A DNA stretch of 64,000 nt from Listeria monocytogenes (GTDB lineage Bacteria > Bacillota > Bacilli > Lactobacillales > Listeriaceae), in assembly GCF_013282665.1 (NCBI RefSeq), contig NZ_CP054041.1, positions 124,001 to 188,000 of the forward strand, given 5' to 3'. A model generated the notes under the pieces. It was given only the letters and a program-made list of their open reading frames with translations, was not told the DNA's origin and did not search any database. This document shows positions 25,741 to 33,368 of the stretch, piece after piece. Both the position numbers and the translations under genes were made by a program. Each line of letters opens with the position of its first letter. Positions within the stretch are counted from its first letter, which is position 1.

Positions 25741-26085
25741 TTAACGAATTTCTTTAATACGAGCCGCTTTACCACGTAGGTTACGTAGGTAGTAAAGTTT
25801 CGCACGACGTACTTTACCACGACGGATAACTTCTAATTTTGCGATACGTGGAGTATGTACTGGGAAAGTACGTTCCACGCCAACACTGTTAGAAATTTTA
25901 CGAACAGTGAAAGTTTCGCTGATTCCAGCTCCGCGACGTTTGATTACAACGCCTTCGAATAATTGGATACGTTCGCGAGTACCTTCGACTACTTTCGCAT
26001 GTACACGTACAGTATCACCCGGACGGAAATTTGGAACATCTGGGTTTAGTTGACTTTTTGTGATTTCATCAATCAGTTTGTTCAT
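25741..26085 (-). CDS. rplS: 50S ribosomal protein L19
   Basis: A 114-residue L19 ([18 protein letters not shown]), located at the 30S-50S interface. The frame is open to 26166, but AAGGAG lies just before ATG 26085 and this start gives the family length. It is a single-gene unit with its own promoter and terminator, although in Bacillus it ends the rpsP-trmD operon. Here inserted genes separate it from trmD. Confidence 0.97.
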
Positions 26086-26147
26086 GTTTTTCTCTCCTTC
26101 CAACAAACATTCATTCATATTAATAATGAAGCGGAATATCGTTATCA

Positions 26148-26164
26148 GACTGGTCTCTCCAGTC
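26148..26164 (-). promoter_or_regulatory. Hairpin at the start of the rplS leader
   Basis: GACTGG, loop, CCAGTC forms a 6-bp stem just after the predicted transcript start. It may be a minimal form of the L19 leader known in Bacillus; that equivalence is inferred. Confidence 0.4.
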
Positions 26165-26173
26165 ACCTTATTT

Positions 26174-26202
26174 AGGTTACCATAAACTAGTTTCGCTGTA
26201 AA
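26174..26202 (-). promoter_or_regulatory. rplS promoter
   Basis: Minus strand TTTACA (26202-26197), 17 bases, TAACCT (26179-26174). It is divergent from the MerR operon. Confidence 0.65.
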
Positions 26203-26292
26203 GTTTTTTTCTTACTTTTTCTTTTGATAAAAAGCTTGACCTTGGAGTATGGTTTAATGTTACCTTTAGTATATCAAACGGAGGTGTCAGAG

Positions 26293-26727
26293 ATGGAACA
26301 ATGGACAGTAAAAGAAATGGCTGCTTATGTGGGGATTTCAGCGGATACATTACGATATTATGAAAAAAACAAGATAATTGTACCTAATCGGTTGGAAAAC
26401 GGGTATCGTGTGTATAACGCAGAACATCTATTAGAATTAAAATTTATTTTGGTGATGAAATATGCCCGGTTTTCTCTATCTGAAATAAAGCTGATGATGG
26501 AATGGCTGAGAAGTGAACCGTCTGTTGCTTGTAATACAGCATCGAAGGAGTTACTTGCACTTAAAGCGGCAGAGATTAAACAGACCATTGCGCATTATAC
26601 GAAAATCGCTGCGCTTTTAGAAGAATTGCCGCAAATGGATGAGGTCCAAGATTACAGCACTGTTCAAAAAGATGTTAACACTTTTGTGGAGCATATTTTT
26701 ACTGACATTAGAAAGGATGGGTTCTAA
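26293..26727 (+). CDS. MerR-family transcriptional regulator
   Basis: A 144-residue regulator. The N-terminal winged helix reads WTVKEMAAYVGISADTLRYYEKNKII, the classic MerR opening, followed by a coiled-coil dimerisation region. No metal-binding Cys cluster is visible; the single Cys in SVACNTAS might sense a thiol-reactive signal. The frame opens at 26224, but GGAGGTG lies 7 bases before ATG 26293. It overlaps the next gene by one base and probably regulates this three-gene operon. TTGACC at 26236 may be the -35; I found no clear dyad with the 19-base MerR spacing. Confidence 0.88.
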   Translation: MEQWTVKEMAAYVGISADTLRYYEKNKIIVPNRLENGYRVYNAEHLLELKFILVMKYARFSLSEIKLMMEWLRSEPSVACNTASKELLALKAAEIKQTIAHYTKIAALLEELPQMDEVQDYSTVQKDVNTFVEHIFTDIRKDGF

Positions 26728-27338
26728 TGGCTAAGGTTGTGGCGATTATTGGCGATCCGCGAGAAAAAGGTACATCAAGAGATTTGTTTCAGAAGTATTT
26801 AGCTGTTTTTCAGGAACAACCAACAATCGAGGTAAAAATCTATGATATTCGCGAATTAGCTTTTGACCCTAATTTACCTGAAGGCTATCGTACAGAGCAA
26901 ACTCCTGACATAATTGCGCTTAAAAATGACGTTCGTTCCGCTGATTTACTTCTATTTTCTTATCCGGTTTGGTGGTTTAACGTTCCGGCTGTGTTAAAAG
27001 GTGTTATTGATCATTTATTTTGGCGCGGGGAGAGTTATAGTTTTAAAGATAAAAAATATTTTCTTACAGGACCATGGCGAAAAAAACGGGCGCGGTTGAT
27101 TTATACGATTGGTGGAATGGAAATACAACATCGACTTTTCGCCCGCCCTGCTCTTACTGCCTTGCGTTATCCATTATGGATGAGTGGCGTGTTTTCGGTG
27201 AAAGTGACTTCAATTGATCGACTGGATCTTTCTATCAGAAGGGCTGATGACTACTATGATAAAAAAGTTACGCGTGCAGCAAAACGCGATATTCAATTCT
27301 TGCTAAAAAAGCAAATTAGAAAGAAGGTTTTTGCATGA
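26727..27338 (+). CDS. NAD(P)H oxidoreductase of the flavodoxin-like fold
   Basis: A 203-residue protein with the quinone-reductase/KefF-type motif FSYPVWWFNVPAVLKGVIDH and the later tail typical of FMN- or FAD-binding reductases. Expected to reduce quinones or electrophiles using NAD(P)H in the cytoplasm. Start ATG overlaps the regulator's stop codon (TAATG) and its own end overlaps the following gene by 4 bases, so the three genes are translated together. The substrate is unknown. Confidence 0.85.
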   Translation: MAKVVAIIGDPREKGTSRDLFQKYLAVFQEQPTIEVKIYDIRELAFDPNLPEGYRTEQTPDIIALKNDVRSADLLLFSYPVWWFNVPAVLKGVIDHLFWRGESYSFKDKKYFLTGPWRKKRARLIYTIGGMEIQHRLFARPALTALRYPLWMSGVFSVKVTSIDRLDLSIRRADDYYDKKVTRAAKRDIQFLLKKQIRKKVFA

Positions 27339-28051
27339 AAATTACTGCCAAACATCCATATTGGCAAATTACGACATTGCCGTATCTTTTTCCAGTGAAT
27401 TGTTACTTAATATTAGAAAAAGACGGCTTAACATTGATTGATACTGGGATTTTAGCACATGCGAAAGGAATCATTTCACTTATCCATAAATTAAAAACAC
27501 CGTTAAAACGGATTTTATTAACGCATGCACATGGTGACCATATTGGCGGTTTAGTCGCGGTGAAAGCAACTTTTCCAGAAGCGCTTGTAATGATTGGAAG
27601 CAGAGAAAAATTGCTTGTAGAAACGAAAGAAATTTATGCTTTTGAAGCACAGAAGCCATTAAAAGGTAGTTATTCAGATAAGCTTCCGGTGAAAATTGAT
27701 CAAGTATTAAAAGATGGCGATATGGTTGGCTCTTTGTTAATTATTGATACTCCAGGACATACACCAGGTTCGATTTCGTTTTTTGATGAGCGTAATGGAC
27801 ATTTATTTGTAGGAGATTTATTTCAAACTCGTGGTGGAGCGGCTATTTGTGGGGAGAAACGATGGTTGTTCCCTTTTCCAGCGATGGGTTCTTGGGATCT
27901 TTCAACAAGTATTGCATCGGCGGAAAAGTTAAAGCTTCTCGATGTAACGGAAATTGCTTGTGGGCATGGACCGGTGATGAATATGGCTGATTTCAATGTA
28001 ACAAATGTGCTGCAGCGCGCACGTAAACAAGTAGAAAATGAAAAAGACTAG
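27335..28051 (+). CDS. Metallo-beta-lactamase fold hydrolase
   Basis: A 238-residue protein with the metal motif THAHGDHIGG (HxHxDH) near residue 67, a downstream His in DTPGHTPGSIS and an Asp in FVGDLFQ, the full ligand set of the superfamily. The size and motif spacing fit glyoxalase II-like or YflN-like hydrolases. Together with the MerR regulator and the reductase it suggests a detoxification operon for a reactive compound; this is inference from context. Confidence 0.85.
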   Translation: MKITAKHPYWQITTLPYLFPVNCYLILEKDGLTLIDTGILAHAKGIISLIHKLKTPLKRILLTHAHGDHIGGLVAVKATFPEALVMIGSREKLLVETKEIYAFEAQKPLKGSYSDKLPVKIDQVLKDGDMVGSLLIIDTPGHTPGSISFFDERNGHLFVGDLFQTRGGAAICGEKRWLFPFPAMGSWDLSTSIASAEKLKLLDVTEIACGHGPVMNMADFNVTNVLQRARKQVENEKD

Positions 28052-28083
28052 AAAACCAATAGCTGGCTTTCTAGTCTTTTTTT
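28044..28083. terminator. Bidirectional terminator after the MerR operon
   Basis: AGACTAGAAA and TTTCTAGTCT form the main stem with further pairing of CC/GG inside, flanked by A5 and T7. It lies between convergent genes. Confidence 0.85.
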
Positions 28084-28471
28084 AGAATCTCGTAATTTTA
28101 ATGTTGACGGCTGTTCCATATGCGAGTTGATAAACGAGGCCGTCGACGAATTGCTCGGTGAACGAACAATGAATTAAGCCATTCCCGCCGGCATCTAAAG
28201 CTTTCTTTTGTAATTCCTGTAGTAAATTTTCAAAGCCTACTGTTTCTAAGTATGCTTCTGGATCGCTTTTGATTCTCGGGCGAACGCTTTTGGCGAAAAC
28301 AACAGTTAAGATGTCATGATTCACATTAATTGGTCCGGTGGAAACTTGTATGTCTTGCCATCTTTGCCCAATTCGCTTCTGGTCATTTTCTTCTTGCACA
28401 TAGGCTTCTCGTTCTTTTTGACGCTCGGATTTTTTGGTTTCTTTTTCATCAGGTGTTCCAAAAATTGCCAT
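28082..28471 (-). CDS. Uncharacterised protein with a YbjQ-like C-terminus
   Basis: A 129-residue protein: a charged, probably helical N-terminal region (about 1-40, rich in Lys/Glu) and a C-terminal part with ALDAGGNGLIHCSF and the segment AYGTAVNIKI. The ending AYGTAV is typical of YbjQ/UPF0145 proteins, a small pentameric beta fold of unknown role. It is followed by the shared terminator and preceded by trmD 19 bases away, so it may be the last gene of that transcript. Confidence 0.7.
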   Translation of the reverse strand: MAIFGTPDEKETKKSERQKEREAYVQEENDQKRIGQRWQDIQVSTGPINVNHDILTVVFAKSVRPRIKSDPEAYLETVGFENLLQELQKKALDAGGNGLIHCSFTEQFVDGLVYQLAYGTAVNIKITRF

Positions 28472-28490
28472 TTAAAATCACGTCCTTTTA

Positions 28491-29228
28491 TTATTTACTA
28501 TCAGACCATTCTTTGAGCCAAGTTTTTTGCTTGTCTGTTAAGGGATAGTTTTTAAGTAAATCTGGGCGGCGTTCGTAGGTTCTTTTGAGCGATTCTTTGT
28601 CGCGCCATTCTTCTATCCACGCATGATTGCCGCTGAGTAAAATATCTGGCACTTTCATTCCTCTAAAATCGGCTGGTCGCGTATAGTGTGGATGTTCAAG
28701 CAAACCAGTCGAGAAAGAATCTGTCACAGCGGAATCTTTATTACCAAGTACTCCCGGTAAAAGACGGATAACACTGTCCATTACAATCATTGCGCCAATT
28801 TCGCCACCAGTTAAAATGTAATCTCCAATCGACACTTCATCCGTAACAAGGTGTTCGCGAATTCGTTCGTCGTAACCTTCATAGTGACCGCAAATAAAAA
28901 CAAGATGCTCTTCTTCGGCAAACTCTTCTGCCATTTTTTGGTCGAAGCGTTTGCCTGCTGGGTCCATTAAAATAACTCTTGGCTTTGTTTCTGGTTGTTT
29001 CTCTTTGACAGCTTGAACGGCATCAAATATCGGTTGCGCTTTGAGTAACATACCTGCCCCGCCACCATAAGGGTAATCATCGACAATATGATGCTTTCCT
29101 TCTGCATATTCCCTGAAATCAGTCACTTCAACCGCGACACGATCGTTTTCGATGGCTTTTTTTATAATGGAATTCCCGGTCACTCCCGAAAACATATCTG
29201 GGAAAATGGATAGAATGTCAATTTTCAT
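28491..29228 (-). CDS. trmD: tRNA (guanine-N1-)-methyltransferase
   Basis: SPOUT-fold enzyme that makes m1G37 in tRNAs with G at position 36, preventing frameshifts. The 245-residue protein has the trefoil-knot SAM segments [12 protein letters not shown] and GDYILTGGE, plus the C-terminal [12 protein letters not shown]. Its ATG shares a base with the stop codon of rimM (TAATG), so the two are coupled. Confidence 0.97.
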   Translation of the reverse strand: MKIDILSIFPDMFSGVTGNSIIKKAIENDRVAVEVTDFREYAEGKHHIVDDYPYGGGAGMLLKAQPIFDAVQAVKEKQPETKPRVILMDPAGKRFDQKMAEEFAEEEHLVFICGHYEGYDERIREHLVTDEVSIGDYILTGGEIGAMIVMDSVIRLLPGVLGNKDSAVTDSFSTGLLEHPHYTRPADFRGMKVPDILLSGNHAWIEEWRDKESLKRTYERRPDLLKNYPLTDKQKTWLKEWSDSK

Positions 29229-29746
29229 TAATCTAGCAGTCCTTCCATGACTTCGATTGTAATTTTTTTGTCATTAATATTGATTTCTTTTACAACGTCG
29301 GCAATATAAGGAATTAGTTTTTCTTTTTTGTCGCTACCTTTTACAACCCATACATCATTGGCGCCTGGTGTTAGAATTTCTGTGATTTCGCCAAGCTCTT
29401 CGCCATCAGTCGTTACAACGGTACAACCGATGATTTCATGGAAATAAAATTCGTTTTCCTCTAAATCAGTTAGTTGCGCTTCTTTGATTTTAAGTACACC
29501 TTCTTTCATACGTTCCACTTGATGAATTCCAGTGAATCCTTCAAACATCAGCAAATCAAAGTTCTTATGTTTGCGGTGTGAGCGAATGATTAGTTTTTCA
29601 GGCTTTTTGCTGTTTTTTTCAAATAAGTACACGGTATTCCCAACTTGGAACCGTTCTTCTGGAAAATCGGTCGTTGCGATAACACGAATTTCACCGATTA
29701 AGCCATGAGTATTAACAATTTTTCCTACATTATACATTTTCTCCAT
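29228..29746 (-). CDS. rimM: 16S rRNA processing protein RimM
   Basis: 30S assembly factor that binds S19 and helps mature the 16S 3' domain. The 172-residue protein has an N-terminal RimM barrel ([16 protein letters not shown]) and a C-terminal PRC-barrel ([11 protein letters not shown]). GAGG with about 6 bases spacing supports ATG 29746. It lies 9 bases after a YlqD-like gene and overlaps trmD. Confidence 0.97.
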
Positions 29747-29755
29747 AAGTCACCT

Positions 29756-30142
29756 CTAGCGTATTTCTACTATGATTCCATCTTTTACAACAATGGTTTT
29801 ATCAAAAATGGATTTATCCCACTTGTCTCCTACTTGTACATCCATAATCGTTTCCATTTCTCGTTCGCGAATTTCACTGCCAAGCTCGAGGACTTCTAAT
29901 TGTTCCATTTGAAACTGAATTAGTTTTTTCTTTTCTCGGCGAATGTCGAGTTCGTGGGTAAAGTAATCGGCCACTCGTTCAGGTTGAAATTTGCTTTTTC
30001 GTTCCATTTTCTTTTGTTCAAAATGCAACTGGTCGCATTCTTGTTCGATTTGTCGTTTTTGTTCGATATAATACTCGATTAATTCTTGTTTACTTGCTTC
30101 GGTTAGAATTTGTTTGACGACAACTTTTTGGATGATTTCCAC
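29756..30142 (-). CDS. YlqD-like coiled-coil protein
   Basis: A 128-residue protein, Gln/Glu/Lys-rich between residues 15 and 90 with heptad-like spacing, followed by a small beta end (VGDKWDKSIFDKTIVV). The position just upstream of rimM-trmD matches ylqD in the Bacillus rpsP-ylqC-ylqD-rimM-trmD operon. No function is known. Confidence 0.85.
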   Translation of the reverse strand: MEIIQKVVVKQILTEASKQELIEYYIEQKRQIEQECDQLHFEQKKMERKSKFQPERVADYFTHELDIRREKKKLIQFQMEQLEVLELGSEIREREMETIMDVQVGDKWDKSIFDKTIVVKDGIIVEIR

Positions 30143-30169
30143 TGGACACCTCCACTAGCAATTATGTCC

Positions 30170-30907
30170 TTATTTTACCATAGTTTTTTTGGATTCATCT
30201 ACTAATGCCCGGAATAATTGTTCACTTTCCGGATCTGTTTGGAACATTAACTCTGGGTGCCACTGAACACCTAAATACCAACTTGGCAAATTGTCACCTT
30301 CTACTGCTTCAATCATTCCATCCGCAGTTCGCGCTGTTACTTTAAAACTTGGCGCTAATTTTTTGATAAATTGGTGATGTAGTGAATTGACTAATTTTTT
30401 GTTTGGATGATGCTTTGCGAGTTCACTTGTCGGTTCAATATCAATGGTATGCGAGCCTAGTTGTTCATCGACACGTTGCAAATGTTGGAGGGCTTTTGTT
30501 TCGACTTGGCTAATATCTTGATAAAGTGAGCCGCCTAATGCCACATTAACCAGTTGCATCCCGCGGCAAATAGCAAAAATCGGTTTCCCAGCGTCTAATG
30601 CTGCTCGAACTAAGGCGATTTCATAGCTGTCTCGCGGCGGGAAATAGGCGCCGATTTCTTGGGACGGCTCTTCTAAATAAAATTGTGGCGTAATGTCTTG
30701 TCCACCGGTTAAAAGCAAACCATCTACGAGAGAAATTGCTTGAACGGCAACAGACGGGTCATCTATTGGCAAAGCGATAGGAAATCCGCCAACTTTTTGA
30801 ATAGCATCTACATAGCGCTGTTGTGTATAAGTCACACGGTGTCCATAAAAAACGTCTACACCTTTTACTAATCTATTTCCGGTAATTCCAATAACTGGCT
30901 TCATCAC
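30170..30907 (-). CDS. Peptidase C26 family glutamine amidotransferase
   Basis: A 245-residue class I amidotransferase-like hydrolase with nucleophile Cys in FAICRGMQLVNVALGG, oxyanion region in LLTGGQDITP and the His-Glu pair in GVQWHPE. Such proteins include gamma-glutamyl-GABA hydrolase (PuuD) and gamma-Glu-polyamine hydrolases; the true substrate is not evident. It sits between khpA and the ylqD-like gene, where Bacillus has nothing, so it is an insertion into that operon. Confidence 0.85.
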   Translation of the reverse strand: MMKPVIGITGNRLVKGVDVFYGHRVTYTQQRYVDAIQKVGGFPIALPIDDPSVAVQAISLVDGLLLTGGQDITPQFYLEEPSQEIGAYFPPRDSYEIALVRAALDAGKPIFAICRGMQLVNVALGGSLYQDISQVETKALQHLQRVDEQLGSHTIDIEPTSELAKHHPNKKLVNSLHHQFIKKLAPSFKVTARTADGMIEAVEGDNLPSWYLGVQWHPELMFQTDPESEQLFRALVDESKKTMVK

Positions 30908-30984
30908 AATTCCTCCATTTCTATTCTATTTTACAACATTTGGTGAGGTAATTGCTTCTCTGATGATTATTTAAAAATAGTTAT

Positions 30985-31014
30985 AAAAAAACTCGCCAAA
31001 TTGACGAGTTTTTG
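30985..31014 (-). terminator. Terminator of rpsP-khpA
   Basis: Minus strand AAACTCGTCA, short loop, TGGCGAGTTT followed by T-run. It lies directly after the khpA stop, separating rpsP-khpA from the amidotransferase gene. Confidence 0.85.
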
Positions 31015-31245
31015 TTATTCGATAATTTCAAGACGAATCTTCTTATCGTTTTTGGAGCCAACTGCGTAGACAAGTGTACGAATCGCTTTCGCAATACGAC
31101 CTTGCTTACCAATCACGCGTCCCATGTCTTCTTTACTGACAGACAATTTGTAGGTTAACGATGTATCCGTTTCTTCTGGCGTGATAACAACGTCTTCCGG
31201 ATGGTCAACAAGAGGTTTCACGATTGAGAGAATGAGTTCTTCCAT
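31015..31245 (-). CDS. khpA: KH-domain RNA-binding protein KhpA
   Basis: A 76-residue protein consisting of one KH domain with the GxxG loop in GRVIGKQGRIAKAIRTL. KhpA (YlqC) partners with KhpB/Jag in RNA binding and cell-division control in Firmicutes. It follows rpsP by 16 bases, as in Bacillus, and ends at a terminator. Confidence 0.95.
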   Translation of the reverse strand: MEELILSIVKPLVDHPEDVVITPEETDTSLTYKLSVSKEDMGRVIGKQGRIAKAIRTLVYAVGSKNDKKIRLEIIE

Positions 31246-31261
31246 TCGCGCCGAGACCTCC

Positions 31262-31534
31262 TTATTTACCTAATTTTTGGTTATGGAATTTTTCCATGAT
31301 ACCTTCGCGGCTAAGAAGATTGCGAACTGTATCAGATGGTTTTGCACCATTATGCATCCATTTCAAAGTTGCTTCTTCGTCGATTTTCACTTCAACCGGA
31401 TCAAGTAATGGATTATAAGTACCAATAGTTTCGATTGAACGGCCATCACGTGGGAAACGAGAATCAGCGACTACAATACGGTAGAAAGGTTTCTTTTTAG
31501 AACCAATACGTTTTAAACGAATTTTAACTGCCAT
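31262..31534 (-). CDS. rpsP: 30S ribosomal protein S16
   Basis: A 90-residue S16 ([19 protein letters not shown]), a 30S assembly protein. GGAGGTG precedes ATG 31534. In Bacillus rpsP follows ffh; here it starts a new transcript because a three-gene surface cluster lies between them. Confidence 0.98.
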   Translation of the reverse strand: MAVKIRLKRIGSKKKPFYRIVVADSRFPRDGRSIETIGTYNPLLDPVEVKIDEEATLKWMHNGAKPSDTVRNLLSREGIMEKFHNQKLGK

Positions 31535-31573
31535 AGTTTAATTACACCTCCATAAAGTCTTACACAAGTATAT

Positions 31574-31602
31574 ATATTACCAGTAAAGGATTTGTTTGTA
31601 AA
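31574..31602 (-). promoter_or_regulatory. rpsP promoter
   Basis: Minus strand TTTACA (31602-31597), 17 bases, TAATAT (31579-31574). This gives a leader of about 33 bases. Confidence 0.75.
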
Positions 31603-31636
31603 GTGTTTTTTCTTTACAGAGGGAATTTTTTTCTTT

Positions 31637-33295
31637 TTATTTGACGGTTTCGGCTTCAGCACTTATTTCTCCTTGTTTTAGAAGATGATAATAACGTACA
31701 TAGCCGGAAATATTGTGCTCTACATCATCAATTCTGACACGGAAAGATTGGTGCCGAATGAAGAAGCTACCTTCTATTCGTGCTGGATTTTTGTAGTACA
31801 TAGCTAATTCTGGATAAAAATATCCATTTAATTGGTATAATGCGCGTTTTGTAATCGTTTTTTCCAATTCATCTAATGGATAACCGCGAAGTAACGCATC
31901 TAGCCCTTCTTTTTCCATTCGAAGTGACATCTCTTTTGTCGCAACTGTGAGCTCTAAAAAGGTCGGAAAAGTGGTTTCGCGTTCGTAAATAAATGATAGG
32001 TTGTCAAAAGCATTTTTCAGTCCGAATTCGTAGTATGCCTCATCCGGAAGGTATTTCGTGATTTCGTTAGCACAGTAACTCAGCCAGTGATCATGGTTTT
32101 GCCAATAATTATCGCGAATAAAATGATCAAAGGATTTTGCTGCTGCATCTAACCATTTCAAATCGCGGTCGATTTCATATAAGCGAAGTAGACCAAACAC
32201 AGCTTCCCCGTCGTAATAAATAATTCGGAAAATATCTTTTACTTCTAAGGAGGGATATTCCAGAACATGCGTAAACTTTCCGTCAGCGTCTTGCAAGGAA
32301 AGAATCGCATTGGCTATTTTCCGGCATAATGGCAGATAGGTTTTCGTTCCAGTAATTTTCATGTATTTAGTTAACGCTAGTAAAGTGGCAGCTGACCCGC
32401 CTAATTTAACTTCACGCAATTCTGGTTCAATGAGAAAAGCTAGATCCTCTTTTTCGTAAATAAAATTCTGTTCTAAATAGGTCAAAGCTTTTGTCGCTGC
32501 TTCTAAAATAGCTTTTTCGCCTGTTAGTTCGAAGGCTTCTAGCATGGAATAAGTTGTACTCGCATGGCGTAAACTATTATAGTGTTTAATTTTTTTATCA
32601 AAGCAAGCAAACCAACCGTAGTTAAATTCGCCTGTCTGATTGACTTGGCGTGTTAAATAATTCCCAGCATGTTTAACTAGTTCAGAAACATTATCTGGAG
32701 TTAATTGTTCGATGTTTCTACGACCATGCTCAAGCTCGCTCGTTTCTAGCTCATGAATTTTCTTTCCATCAAAAAACCAGCCTACCGTATTAAAAGTGAC
32801 AATAGTGGAATCTACGGTTAAGTTTAATTGAGCTTGATTTTTATTTGTTTGGATTAAATATCTATTCATATTTTCAACGTTGATAGCTAAACCCTCATCA
32901 CCTGGTAGAAGGATAGCGTTCGCATTAATTTCCTGTTCCATTAAAGCTATTTTAAAATTTTCATTTAAGGCAATGCCTCTTCTATAATAATTTTTCTTCG
33001 TTTTTAAAGCTTTTTTATTCCATTCTCCTAAATTTTCAAGTTGATAATCCACGGCTACATCTATTTTAAAAGAAATTGCCTCTTCGGTTTGGTTTTTTAT
33101 TGCACTTTTTTTCATTTCATTGATTAAGTTGGCTAGGCAAAGATAGCTAAAATTTATGACAATAGCTCGTTTATTTTTATAGCCGATTGTTAGAAAACCA
33201 TGCCATTTCCCGTTGTAAGTGGCGTGTTCTTCATCTTCTGTTAATTGATCAATAATTTTATTTTCAAGTTCATCTAATATACCTCTCCAAGGCAT
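31637..33295 (-). CDS. Uncharacterised protein with a predicted alpha/alpha-toroid domain
   Basis: A 552-residue protein without signal peptide or membrane segment. Residues about 1-190 are an alpha/beta region I do not recognise (with EQEINANAILLPGDE and a mid-region GWFFDG). From about residue 215 helical repeats follow, with Gly-rich turns such as FNYGWFACFDKKIKHYNSLRH, YYDGEAVFGLLRLYE and GYFYPELAMYYKNP. This looks like the (alpha/alpha)6 fold of six-hairpin glycosidases, epimerases and cyclase-like enzymes. AAGGAG is 8 bases before ATG 33295. It follows the Asp-Ala repeat protein and may act on that protein or a surface glycan; this is inference. Confidence 0.8.
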   Translation of the reverse strand: MPWRGILDELENKIIDQLTEDEEHATYNGKWHGFLTIGYKNKRAIVINFSYLCLANLINEMKKSAIKNQTEEAISFKIDVAVDYQLENLGEWNKKALKTKKNYYRRGIALNENFKIALMEQEINANAILLPGDEGLAINVENMNRYLIQTNKNQAQLNLTVDSTIVTFNTVGWFFDGKKIHELETSELEHGRRNIEQLTPDNVSELVKHAGNYLTRQVNQTGEFNYGWFACFDKKIKHYNSLRHASTTYSMLEAFELTGEKAILEAATKALTYLEQNFIYEKEDLAFLIEPELREVKLGGSAATLLALTKYMKITGTKTYLPLCRKIANAILSLQDADGKFTHVLEYPSLEVKDIFRIIYYDGEAVFGLLRLYEIDRDLKWLDAAAKSFDHFIRDNYWQNHDHWLSYCANEITKYLPDEAYYEFGLKNAFDNLSFIYERETTFPTFLELTVATKEMSLRMEKEGLDALLRGYPLDELEKTITKRALYQLNGYFYPELAMYYKNPARIEGSFFIRHQSFRVRIDDVEHNISGYVRYYHLLKQGEISAEAETVK

Positions 33296-33319
33296 ATGTA
33301 CCACTCCTTTTTATAATAT

Positions 33320-33351
33320 CCCTGCCGCTAAATTTTCTTAGCGACAGGGAA
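33320..33351 (-). promoter_or_regulatory. Intercistronic hairpin after the repeat surface protein gene
   Basis: Minus strand TCCCTGTCGCTAA, 6-base loop, TTAGCGGCAGGGA: a 13-bp stem with one G-U pair. No U-tract follows, only TATTATAAAAAGG leading into the next ribosome-binding site. It may stabilise the upstream mRNA or partly terminate it, lowering expression of the downstream gene. Confidence 0.65.
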
Positions 33352-33368
33352 TCGTTGTATTGTGGCTC

